Shown here piece after piece: positions 27,015 through 34,300 of a stretch of 64,000 nucleotides of DNA (positions are counted from its first letter, which is position 1; every line of letters starts with the position of its first letter). The stretch is from assembly GCA_022841745.1 (NCBI GenBank), contig JALHQW010000003.1, forward strand, positions 62,001-126,000, in the 5' to 3' direction. Made by a program: the position numbers and the translations under genes. The stretch comes from Saprospiraceae bacterium (lineage in GTDB: Bacteria > Bacteroidota > Bacteroidia > Chitinophagales > Saprospiraceae). The notes under the pieces are model-generated. The model was not told the DNA's origin and did not search any database. It was given only the letters and a program-made list of their open reading frames with translations.

Positions 27015-28310
27015 ATGAAGGGAACTTATCACAAAATAATAAACGGCGACAGCAGACAAATGAGTGAACTCAAAGATGAGAGCATTCATTTAGTGGTTAC
27101 TTCGCCTCCGTATTGGCAGTTAAAAGACTACGGGACTGAAAATCAAATTGGGTTTCATGATGACTACGAAACGTATATCAATCACCTTAATTTGACATGG
27201 AAAGAGTGTTTCCGTGTTCTTCACAATGGTTGTCGCTTGTGCATCAACATCGGCGACCAATTTGCACGGTCTGTTTACTACGGTCGCTACAAGATTATTC
27301 CTATTCATGGCGAAATTATAAAGTTTTGCGAATCGGTAGGGTTTGATTTTATGGGTTCCATCATTTGGCAGAAAACAACGACCATGAACACAACTGGTGG
27401 CGCAAGCATAATGGGCAGTTTTCCGCACCCGAGAAACGGCATTGTAAAATTGGATTTTGAGTATATACTCCTTTTTAAGAAACAAGGGAACGCCCCCAAA
27501 CCAACGGCTGAACAAAAAGAACATTCTGCAATGACAACTAAGGAATGGAACACTTATTTTAACGGCCATTGGTATATAAGTGGAGCAAGGCAAGACAGCC
27601 ATTTGGCAATGTTTCCGGAAGAATTGCCCAAAAGGCTCATAAAAATGTTCTCATTCCCAGGGGAAAATGTGCTTGACCCATTTCTTGGGAGTGGTACAAC
27701 TTCGCTGGTAGCAAAAAGTTTGGGACGTAATTCCTGCGGCTACGAAATCAATCCTGGATTTATTCCAATCATCAAACAAAAATTAGGAGCAAACGACAAT
27801 GTTCTGTTTGACGACGCCAGAATTGACTTTGTGAAACAATCACCAATAGAGTTTGACTTTGAAGAAAAAATCAAAAATCTTCCCTATATCTTCAAAGACA
27901 CTCATAAATTAGACAAAAAAATAGATGTAAAGAAACTTCAATTCGGTTCTAAACTCGACGCTAATGGGAGTGCTAAGAGGGAAGAATTTTATACAGTTAA
28001 AGAGGTTATCAGCCCTGAATTAGTAAGGCTTAACAATGATTTAACTGTTAGGCTAATTGGGATTAAGCAAGACCTTAGCAAGAATGGCAGTGCCAATGAG
28101 TTTTTGATAAAGAAAACAAAAGGAAAAAAAGTTTTTTTAAAGTTTGATGAAATTAAACATGATGAGAACAACAATTTACTGGCTTATCTTTACCTTGAAA
28201 ACAAGACATTCCTTAATGCACATTTAATTAAACAAGGTTTAGCATTAGTCGATGAGAACATCGAATTTAAATATAGGAACAAGTTTATTCAATTTTCAAT
28301 TCAGAAATAA
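27015..28310 (+). CDS. DNA methyltransferase (type II, CTAG-specific candidate) fused to an SNase-like domain
   Basis: A 431-residue protein. Residues 1-290 are a DNA methyltransferase of the beta class: catalytic motif TSPPYW (S30-P31-P32-Y33), characteristic of N4-cytosine enzymes, and AdoMet motif DPFLGSGTTSLVAKSLGRN beginning at D221. Its partner gene, overlapping the stop codon (TAATG at 28308-28312), is MjaI-like, a family that recognises CTAG, so this enzyme probably methylates the cytosine in CTAG (inference). Residues about 335-431 look like a staphylococcal-nuclease-type OB fold: LVRLNNDLTVRLIGIKQ, then LLAYLYLENKTFLNAHLIKQ and GLALV. Whether the nuclease residues are intact is uncertain, since the usual R-D-E set is not obvious. 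The gene pair is clearly A+T-rich relative to its flanks, as expected for a horizontally acquired unit. Confidence 0.85.
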   Translation: MKGTYHKIINGDSRQMSELKDESIHLVVTSPPYWQLKDYGTENQIGFHDDYETYINHLNLTWKECFRVLHNGCRLCINIGDQFARSVYYGRYKIIPIHGEIIKFCESVGFDFMGSIIWQKTTTMNTTGGASIMGSFPHPRNGIVKLDFEYILLFKKQGNAPKPTAEQKEHSAMTTKEWNTYFNGHWYISGARQDSHLAMFPEELPKRLIKMFSFPGENVLDPFLGSGTTSLVAKSLGRNSCGYEINPGFIPIIKQKLGANDNVLFDDARIDFVKQSPIEFDFEEKIKNLPYIFKDTHKLDKKIDVKKLQFGSKLDANGSAKREEFYTVKEVISPELVRLNNDLTVRLIGIKQDLSKNGSANEFLIKKTKGKKVFLKFDEIKHDENNNLLAYLYLENKTFLNAHLIKQGLALVDENIEFKYRNKFIQFSIQK

Positions 28311-28945
28311 TGGCAAAAGAATGGATATTAAATAGTGTTATGAACCGCTTCCAACTAAATTTCAAAAGGAATGTTGGAGCCACTTCGGAATCCATACGAA
28401 ATTGCTCGCCAAAGACACTGGCTGAATGGCAAGAATACTATTTTAAGAATGTTCGGACAAAAGAACATATAGAAGAACTTGGCAGGAAATTGTACACGAA
28501 AATTGCCGAAGTAATACAATCGGAAGTTGAAGCGATTACAGTGGATGACTGTATCAATTACATGAAGGAGTTAGTAATTGATAGAACCTTTGACGGTTAT
28601 TTGACGGAAATAAAAACGGTTTACGGGCAATTAGAAAAAATGCTCGGAGTGAAAATAGAGCCTGCGCCAGATGAATGGGATAGGTTATTTAATGTTGATT
28701 TTTTCATCAAAATTGACGAAAAATACATCGGACTTCAAATCAAACCTGTTAGCACAGGTATGCAATTGCCTGAAATATTCAAGGAACGGAGTATTCAGCA
28801 TGAATCTCATGTTCAATTTTCGAAGAGGTTTGGGGGTAAAGTTTTTTACATTTTCTCACAAAAAGAGGGTGAAAAGAAAGTCATAAAAAATATTGAAGTT
28901 GTAGGTGAAATCAAAAATGAAATAGCTATACTCCAAAATAAATAA
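28310..28945 (+). CDS. MjaI-like type II restriction endonuclease
   Basis: A 211-residue protein matching the MjaI family from its first residues: AKEWILNSVMNRFQLNFKRN, then RNCSPKTLAEWQEYYFKNV. MjaI-type enzymes cut at CTAG. The probable catalytic region lies near residues 140-175 (DFFIKIDEKYIGLQIKPVST), where D and the QIK triad would correspond to a PD-(D/E)XK site with Q for E; this assignment is by pattern only. The start codon overlaps the methyltransferase stop, so the two are translationally coupled, with the protective enzyme made first. A pair of long perfect hairpins follows 172 bp downstream and could terminate the operon. Confidence 0.85.
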   Translation: MAKEWILNSVMNRFQLNFKRNVGATSESIRNCSPKTLAEWQEYYFKNVRTKEHIEELGRKLYTKIAEVIQSEVEAITVDDCINYMKELVIDRTFDGYLTEIKTVYGQLEKMLGVKIEPAPDEWDRLFNVDFFIKIDEKYIGLQIKPVSTGMQLPEIFKERSIQHESHVQFSKRFGGKVFYIFSQKEGEKKVIKNIEVVGEIKNEIAILQNK

Positions 28946-29116
28946 AACAAAGAGAATAGCACTTAACGCCACCCAATACAGAACCAATAGCTCAATGCCA
29001 ACGACGGCGGCGCCAACCATTCATCTAAAATCCTGCCTTTCACCTCGCCCATTTCGCCCAAATCCCGTACCATTGTCCCATATTTTGTCAAATCCAACAG
29101 CAACTGCTGGGAGGGC

Positions 29117-29161
29117 GCTGTCTAGGAAAGAAAAAATCCCATTTTTTCTTTCCTAGACAGC
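29117..29161. terminator. Perfect 20-bp-stem hairpin containing two CTAG sites
   Basis: The arm GCTGTCTAGGAAAGAAAAAA (29117-29136) pairs perfectly with 29142-29161 across a 5-base loop. The inner stem is A/T-only, so the second arm begins with a T6 run. It could be a bidirectional terminator for the restriction operon or a palindromic insertion. Each arm holds one CTAG, the likely target of the upstream enzyme. Confidence 0.6.
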
Positions 29162-29165
29162 AAAT

Positions 29166-29210
29166 GGGGTGTTTTGGAGAAAAATTTTCAATTTTCCTCC
29201 AAAACACCCC
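29166..29210. terminator. Second long hairpin, 21-bp stem with one mismatch
   Basis: Bases 29166-29186 pair with 29190-29210 (20 of 21 matching) around a 3-base loop. The hairpin sits directly after the 29117-29161 hairpin, sharing no sequence with it, and ends 33 bp before the ATG at 29244. It may act as terminator for the upstream operon or as a leader structure of the downstream gene. Confidence 0.6.
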
Positions 29211-29243
29211 CACTCAGTAGTTACAATAAAAAACAGCGCAACC

Positions 29244-30266
29244 ATGTCAAAACTCACTCCTTTTGCAAGAATCCTCCTCGTGTTGGCCCTCGTGGCGGCC
29301 ATTTTCTTTGGCGTTAAGAAGTTCTTCCCCGGCGTCATTGGCGGCGGCGACAAAGCCGCCACCGAGGACACCACCGCCCCACCCGTCGATGATGCCACTG
29401 CCACCACTGGCACGGAAACGACCACACCCACCGACAACAGCGGCGGCTCGACGACCACTTCTACTTCCAGCTTCAGCTACACTGCCCCTGAACCCGTCAA
29501 TGGCACTAAAAAAGGCGTCGTAGAGCTGGGTGCTACGGGCTTCAACTCGTTCATCATCAGCGTGGACGCCCAAAAGAACTGGAAACTGGAAAAAGCCGAC
29601 TACGGCAGCAGCCTCCTATACGAGAGCATGACCAACGATGTCGAGGTGACCAATGGCTTGAAGAACTATATCTCCAACATGCTGGCCTTTGGCGTAGGCG
29701 GGAAGGACATCCACTTCGTCATCAGTTCTGGTGCGCAGAAGGTGGAAGTGACCAAGAAAATCATTGCTGCGCTCAAGAAAATGAACTATTTTGTGAACAC
29801 GGTGACACCGGAACAGGAAGGCCAATTGGCTCTAAAATCGGTGCTGCCCGCCAGTTACAACGACAAGGCATTCGTCGTGGACATTGGCTCTGGCAACACG
29901 AAAATCTCCTGGATACAGGGCAATTCGGTCATTGGAAAGGAGGCCTACGGCGCCAAGTATTTCCAGAAGAACGTCACCGACGATGCTGCCTACCAAAATG
30001 CCGCCGCCATGGCCAAGGGCGTGCCTTCCGGCCAGCGTGGTACCTGCTTCATCATCGGTGGCGTACCGTTCGAACTTGCCAAGCAGCACCGCAATGGCAA
30101 GGAGCGCTACACCGTGCTGAAAGCCCCAAGCGACTATAAAGCTGAAGGCGATAAGCAGAAGGCAGGCATCAATATCTACAAGGCCATTGCCGACGCAACG
30201 GGCTGCAAGACGTTTGTATTTGACTGGGATGCCAATTTCACGATTGGGTTCTTGCTGACACTGTAA
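29244..30266 (+). CDS. Membrane-anchored Ppx/GppA-like (actin-fold) protein
   Basis: A 340-residue protein beginning MSKLTPFARILLVLALVAAI, i.e. one N-terminal membrane helix (residues 8-24). A flexible threonine/serine/proline linker follows (about 40-85), then a globular domain. That domain reads like an ASKHA (sugar kinase/Hsp70/actin) fold of the exopolyphosphatase branch: phosphate-1 strand GVVELGATGFNSFIISVD, the EQEGQLALKSVLP segment (compare the Ppx EEEA helix), and phosphate-2 FVVDIGSGNTKISW. I start at the ATG at 29244, after the second hairpin. Whether the domain faces cytoplasm or periplasm is not clear from charges (K and R on both sides of the helix); if periplasmic, ATP would be lacking. 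No operon partner is adjacent. The function is unknown. Confidence 0.7.
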   Translation: MSKLTPFARILLVLALVAAIFFGVKKFFPGVIGGGDKAATEDTTAPPVDDATATTGTETTTPTDNSGGSTTTSTSSFSYTAPEPVNGTKKGVVELGATGFNSFIISVDAQKNWKLEKADYGSSLLYESMTNDVEVTNGLKNYISNMLAFGVGGKDIHFVISSGAQKVEVTKKIIAALKKMNYFVNTVTPEQEGQLALKSVLPASYNDKAFVVDIGSGNTKISWIQGNSVIGKEAYGAKYFQKNVTDDAAYQNAAAMAKGVPSGQRGTCFIIGGVPFELAKQHRNGKERYTVLKAPSDYKAEGDKQKAGINIYKAIADATGCKTFVFDWDANFTIGFLLTL

Positions 30267-30283
30267 TTAGCTTTCTGCATAGC

Positions 30284-30331
30284 ATGAAACTACAAAGGCC
30301 AACCTGCACAGGTTGGCCTTTGTAGTTTCAT
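30284..30331. terminator. Perfect 21-bp-stem bidirectional terminator hairpin
   Basis: Bases 30284-30304 and 30311-30331 are perfectly complementary around the loop TGCACA. It lies between convergent genes (stops at 30266 and 30345), and the position and strength suggest a terminator working in both directions, although the flanking T-run is short. Confidence 0.75.
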
Positions 30332-30344
30332 AAAACGATTAGCC

Positions 30345-30950
30345 TCATTTGAACACCTCCTTCGCAGCCATCACGAAATCAGGCAGCGCAGGTGCTGCGG
30401 AGCAAAGGCGGTCGCCTTGGCAAACGGTCATTGTGTCGAGGTTATCGCCAATATAAACATGCACTTTTTCAAATATCGGATAAACCTGCCAAACGACCTG
30501 CACCCCGGCTGCCCGGTAATCGTCCATTTTCTTTTCGATCAGATTTGTTTGGTCTTTCTTGGAAATGACTTCTATGATGAACTGCGGCACAGGTTTCACG
30601 CCATTCTTGGCTAATGCTATCTGTTCATCTGTGAACCATGCTATATCGGGTCGGCGGTGGTTTCCGAGGAAGAAGGTGTCAACTTCAGAAATGAGCCTGC
30701 CTTTTACCTTGCCTTCATTTTCCAATTGGTTGAAAAGCTTTACAAGGTTCTCATAAACGAAGATTTGTGAGTAGTCTATAGTCCGTTGTGTTTTAATAAC
30801 TTCTCCATTCACCCATTCATACTTGAAATTGTCCTCCCTTGAAAGGTATTTGCGTTGGAACTCCTCCCAAGTAATCTTTTTGGGCACCTTGGCCCCATTC
30901 GGTATGGCGGCTGTTTGAGTTTTGACATTTGGTGCAGCGATGGCTTCCAT
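30345..30950 (-). CDS. Uma2-family (DUF820) putative endonuclease
   Basis: A 201-residue protein starting at the ATG at 30950 (MEAIAAPNVKT); an upstream extension to 31034 is unlikely. The Uma2/DUF820 features are clear: YEWVNGEVI, then RRPDIAWFTDEQIAL and QFIIEVISKKDQTNLIEKKM, and the final YIGDNLDTMTVCQGDRL. The D and the E-x-x-x-K around IEVISKKD form the PD-(D/E)XK core, so nuclease activity is plausible, but the biological role of these very common Bacteroidota and cyanobacterial proteins is unknown. It is monocistronic and convergent with the actin-fold gene. Confidence 0.85.
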   Translation of the reverse strand: MEAIAAPNVKTQTAAIPNGAKVPKKITWEEFQRKYLSREDNFKYEWVNGEVIKTQRTIDYSQIFVYENLVKLFNQLENEGKVKGRLISEVDTFFLGNHRRPDIAWFTDEQIALAKNGVKPVPQFIIEVISKKDQTNLIEKKMDDYRAAGVQVVWQVYPIFEKVHVYIGDNLDTMTVCQGDRLCSAAPALPDFVMAAKEVFK

Positions 30951-31263
30951 AATTCTGATTTTTGGCAAATTTATCAAAAAGCATGGTTCAATCAAAACTG
31001 CAAGCACCCCCCGATGAACCAATCCGCTATGCAATATAGCCTCCCATCTATTTTTTCACACCATCCAACGACATAACACCTCACCCAACGCAACGAAATT
31101 TCATTTCGAGGCATTATAAGGCAGCCAATGGGCAAAACTGTTTGCCTATCTTTGCACCGCAAAATTCCAAATAAGATTTTTCCACAACACCTGATTGTCA
31201 GCGCAAACGGTTTTTGATGAAAACAGTTTGCACTGAAAATTGAACTACACTAACAATCCAACC
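30951..31263. other. Divergent intergenic region upstream of the inositol-phosphate synthase
   Basis: This 313-bp gap holds no gene. It contains the promoter element described separately at 31147, and a short perfect palindrome CGAAATTTCATTTCG at about 31093-31107. Nothing else is recognised. Confidence 0.6.
31147..31154 (+). promoter_or_regulatory. -7 promoter element TATCTTTG
   Basis: TATCTTTGC fits the TAnnTTTG consensus, about 110 bp before the ATG of the inositol-phosphate synthase gene. No convincing -33 TTG lies 17-21 bp upstream, so the promoter may be weak or activated. Confidence 0.5.
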
Positions 31264-32568
31264 ATGTCAAAAGTAAAACCTGCTACTGGCAAACTCGGCA
31301 TCCTGACCCCTGGAATGGGCGCCGTTGCCAGTACTTTCATGGCGGGCGTCATCGCCGTCAACAAGGGCCTCGCCAAGCCCATCGGTTCTGTCTCGCAAAT
31401 GGGCGACATCCGCCTTGGCAAGCGCACCGACAACCGCAACCCCCTCATCAAGGACTTCGTGCCCCTCGCCAAACTGACCGATATCGTGTTCGGCGGCTGG
31501 GACATCTTCGAGGACAATATGTACGAGTCGGCCATCCATGCCAAAGTGCTCGACAAGACCCTCCTCGACCAAATCCGTCCGGAACTGGAGGCCATCAAGC
31601 CGATGAAGGCAGTCTTCGATAGGGAATACGTCAAGCGCCTCGACGGCCCCAACGTGAAAACGGGTGCCAATAAAATGGAACTCGCCGAGGCCATCATGGA
31701 AGACATGCGCCGCTTCAAGGCCGAGAACGGCTGCGACCGCCTTGTAATGGTTTGGTGCGGAAGCACCGAGATTTACATCGAGCCGAGCGAGGTGCATTCC
31801 ACACTTGCGAAGCTGGAAGAAGGCATGCGCAACAACGACCCGAACATCCCGCCGAGCATGATTTATGCCTATGCTGCGGTGAAAATGGGCATCCCATACG
31901 CCAACGGTGCCCCTAACCTCTCCTGCGACGTGGAGGCCATGGTCGAACTGGCCAAGCTGACCAAAACCCCCATCGCTGGCAAGGACTTCAAGACAGGCCA
32001 AACGCTGATGAAAACCATCGTTGCCCCCGGCTTGAAGGTACGGGCGCTCGGAATCCGTGGCTGGTTCTCCACCAACATCCTCGGCAACCGTGACGGAGAG
32101 GTGCTCGACGACCCGGACAACTTCAAGTCCAAGGAAGTCTCCAAGCTCGGCGTACTCGAAGAAATCCTGAAACCAGAGGAAAACCCCGACCTCTACGGCG
32201 ACCTCTACCACAAGGTGCGCATCAACTACTACCCACCCCACGGCGACAACAAGGAGGGCTGGGACAATATTGACATCTTCGGTTGGCTTGGCTACCCGAT
32301 GCAAATCAAGATTGACTTCCTCTGCCGTGACTCCATCCTCGCAGCGCCCATCGTGCTCGACCTGGCCCTGTTCCTCGACCTGGCCAGCCGTTCCGAGCTT
32401 TATGGCATCCAGGAGTGGCTGTCGTTCTACCTGAAGTCGCCACAGGCGGCCAAGGGCCTCCACCCAATGCACGATATTTTCCTCCAAAACCAAAAGCTGC
32501 TCAACACCCTCCGCCACCTCATGGGCGAGGAGTTGATCACGCATTTGGGCATGGACTACTATTATTAG
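31264..32568 (+). CDS. ino1: myo-Inositol-1-phosphate synthase
   Basis: A 434-residue NAD-dependent enzyme converting glucose 6-phosphate to inositol 3-phosphate (1L-myo-inositol 1-phosphate). Family motifs are visible: the dinucleotide-binding start LGILTPGMGAVASTFMAGV, NGAPNLSCDVEAM, KTGQTLMKTIVAPGLKVR, GWFSTNILGNRDGEVL and the C-terminal RDSILAAPIVLDL. The length and order of motifs match the bacterial/archaeal group. It is followed, after a heptamer hairpin of 76 bp, by a PgpA-like phosphatase. In Bacteroides an ino1 gene sits with a PgpA-like phosphatase that acts on phosphatidylinositol phosphate, so this pair probably serves inositol-lipid synthesis. The start at 31264 (MSKVKPATGK) is preferred over 31240. 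Confidence 0.92.
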   Translation: MSKVKPATGKLGILTPGMGAVASTFMAGVIAVNKGLAKPIGSVSQMGDIRLGKRTDNRNPLIKDFVPLAKLTDIVFGGWDIFEDNMYESAIHAKVLDKTLLDQIRPELEAIKPMKAVFDREYVKRLDGPNVKTGANKMELAEAIMEDMRRFKAENGCDRLVMVWCGSTEIYIEPSEVHSTLAKLEEGMRNNDPNIPPSMIYAYAAVKMGIPYANGAPNLSCDVEAMVELAKLTKTPIAGKDFKTGQTLMKTIVAPGLKVRALGIRGWFSTNILGNRDGEVLDDPDNFKSKEVSKLGVLEEILKPEENPDLYGDLYHKVRINYYPPHGDNKEGWDNIDIFGWLGYPMQIKIDFLCRDSILAAPIVLDLALFLDLASRSELYGIQEWLSFYLKSPQAAKGLHPMHDIFLQNQKLLNTLRHLMGEELITHLGMDYYY

Positions 32569-32641
32569 GTATGAAGGTATGAGGTATGGAGGTATGGCAA
32601 GGTCCGTGCCCTATACCTCATACCTCATACCTCATACCTCA
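32568..32641. repeat. Inverted pair of heptamer arrays (GGTATGA / TACCTCA)
   Basis: Four units (GGTATGAA, GGTATGA, GGTATGGA, GGTATGG) run from the G of the ino1 stop codon (32568) to 32597, and exactly four TACCTCA units run from 32614 to 32641, three bases before the next start codon. The two arrays are mutually complementary and could form a hairpin between the two genes. Confidence 0.9.
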
Positions 32642-32644
32642 ACT

Positions 32645-33115
32645 ATGTTTTGGAGGATAATCGCAACCGCCTTCGGCGCAGGCTACTCGCCCGTGGCACC
32701 CGGCACGGCTGGGGCAGCGGTGGGTGTGCTGATGCAGTGGGGGTTGAGCGAGTTGTTGCCGGGACAGTTCTCTGGCGGATGGCCACAGGCATATTGGATG
32801 CTGGTGGCCATTCTTGTTTTCTTTTTTTTGGGTGTGGTTGCTTCGCAAAAATTGGAGCCGGAATGGGGGCATGACCCCTCTAAGATTGTAATTGACGAAC
32901 TGGTTGGCGTCTGGGTGGCCATGCTCGGCGTGCCCGTCAATTGGTTGAATCTATTGCTCGCCTTTGGCCTTTTCAGGCTTTTTGATATTTGGAAACCCTT
33001 GGGAATTAGAAAGTTCGAGCGGCTGCCCGGCGGCTGGGGCGTCATGCTGGACGATGTGGCAGCGGGGGTAGCGGCGGGGATATGCTTGCATGGGTATTTG
33101 TGGTTGGTTGGGTGA
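32645..33115 (+). CDS. pgpA: PgpA-like phosphatase (phosphatidylglycerophosphatase A family)
   Basis: A 156-residue integral membrane protein. It has the PgpA pattern: GYSPVAPGTAGAAVGVL, the central DPSKIVIDELVGVWVAM and the C-terminal DIWKPLGIRKFERLPGGWG followed by MLDDVAAGVAAG, with about four membrane segments. The start at 32645 (MFWRIIATAFG) directly follows the repeat. PgpA in E. coli dephosphorylates phosphatidylglycerol phosphate. Here the neighbour is inositol-phosphate synthase, and a homologue in the Bacteroides inositol-lipid cluster dephosphorylates phosphatidylinositol phosphate, so that is the more likely substrate (inference). Confidence 0.88.
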   Translation: MFWRIIATAFGAGYSPVAPGTAGAAVGVLMQWGLSELLPGQFSGGWPQAYWMLVAILVFFFLGVVASQKLEPEWGHDPSKIVIDELVGVWVAMLGVPVNWLNLLLAFGLFRLFDIWKPLGIRKFERLPGGWGVMLDDVAAGVAAGICLHGYLWLVG

Positions 33116-33134
33116 AAACGGGCGGCATGAAGCT

Positions 33135-34196
33135 TTAAAACTTCACGCACAGCGACCCTGTAAGTGCCAAATTGCCCTTTTGAGCATCACCCGATTTTCT
33201 GAAAATCTCCTCTTTTGCTTGCAACTGCCTTGCCTCGATTCTCAACATGGATTGCTCCGAAATGAAATAATCATAGCCGAGCGAAATACCCAACACATCT
33301 ACTCCTCCCTCCATCCCGCTTTTGGCCACAACCTGATTAGGGTCACTGATATACTCGTATCTGTTCGTAATCCGCCATTTATCTGAAAACTGCCATTTCA
33401 ATATAAAAACCGGGGAATACCAATCCCCTCTATCTTCTTCCTTCCCAAAATCAAATCCAGCCGTGATGCCAAGACCGAAGTTGCCATCCCAGATAGCATA
33501 GAAATTCTGATAAGTCCGCAGTTGGCTTTGGTCGTCAGGGTTTTCATATCCGAAGAAGTTGGAATAATTAAGCGTTAGCTGTTCAGAAGGTTTGTAGTTC
33601 AACTGCAGCCCAAAGGCAAGTTTATCGAAACTGTCGTCGCTTTGGATTCGCTGCCAGCCATTGAGCAGCAGTGCTGCCACGGTAAGGTTTTCCTTTTTGT
33701 TCAAAAACGAGAGTTTAATCCCTGCCTCATAATACGGCGAGTTCTCCGCCACGAGGCTGCGGGTCAATGTCCAACAATCAGCCCCGACGGCGCTCTCGAA
33801 GCCGATATGTGAGGGCATGATGCCCGCATCGAGCCAAAGGTTTTGCTTTTTGGAGAGTTTCACGCCAACGTTTGCTTCGTAAACAAACTGCGCCCAAGTC
33901 GGCTCGGCAGCGAGGTTGTATTGGGCATAGTTGCCGACCATTAGCGCAAGGTTGGCCCTTGTTTTTTGCGAAGCAAAAGCCGCTTTAAGGTAGGCTAGGT
34001 TCAGGCTCACTTGGTTGTGCCTTTTATGATTGTAGAGGAATTCGGGCCGCTTATGGTACATTGGCTTGCCCATGTCGTAGCAATAATAAACCTCGGCATA
34101 GCCGCTGAAGGTGAGGGAGGCGGTGGTGTCGTTTTGGGCTTCAGCCATTGCGATGCAAAAGCTGGACATCAATAAAACCAATGAGGAACGAAACAT
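33135..34196 (-). CDS. Outer-membrane beta-barrel protein (porin, OmpL/BBP2-like)
   Basis: A 353-residue protein with signal peptide MFRSSLVLLMSSFCIAMAEAQ. The mature part alternates short hydrophobic/aromatic strands typical of a barrel: LTFSGYAEVYYCYD, NQVSLNLAYLKAAFAS, QLTLNYSNFFGYENPD, WRITNRYEYISDPN, and ends with the terminal strand LALTGSLCVKF with aromatic C-terminus. The N-terminal DTTASLTFSGYAEVYY and the middle WLDAGIMPSHIGFES match the putative porin/BBP2 family. The transported solute is unknown. It is convergent with pgpA (19 bp apart) and divergent from the arabinofuranosidase gene. Confidence 0.8.
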   Translation of the reverse strand: MFRSSLVLLMSSFCIAMAEAQNDTTASLTFSGYAEVYYCYDMGKPMYHKRPEFLYNHKRHNQVSLNLAYLKAAFASQKTRANLALMVGNYAQYNLAAEPTWAQFVYEANVGVKLSKKQNLWLDAGIMPSHIGFESAVGADCWTLTRSLVAENSPYYEAGIKLSFLNKKENLTVAALLLNGWQRIQSDDSFDKLAFGLQLNYKPSEQLTLNYSNFFGYENPDDQSQLRTYQNFYAIWDGNFGLGITAGFDFGKEEDRGDWYSPVFILKWQFSDKWRITNRYEYISDPNQVVAKSGMEGGVDVLGISLGYDYFISEQSMLRIEARQLQAKEEIFRKSGDAQKGNLALTGSLCVKF

Positions 34197-34300
34197 AATT
34201 ACTGATTTTCAAGTGGAAATGAAGAATATACGAGGTAAAGGTCAAAAAAATAATTTCCTTTGGCTTCGGTAATCTTCAATTAAAACAAATACTTCCAGCA

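Noticed and set aside
31267-32544. 425-codon open frame antisense to the inositol-phosphate synthase
   Set aside because: It mirrors the codon bias of ino1, has no plausible domain, and the plus-strand gene is certain.
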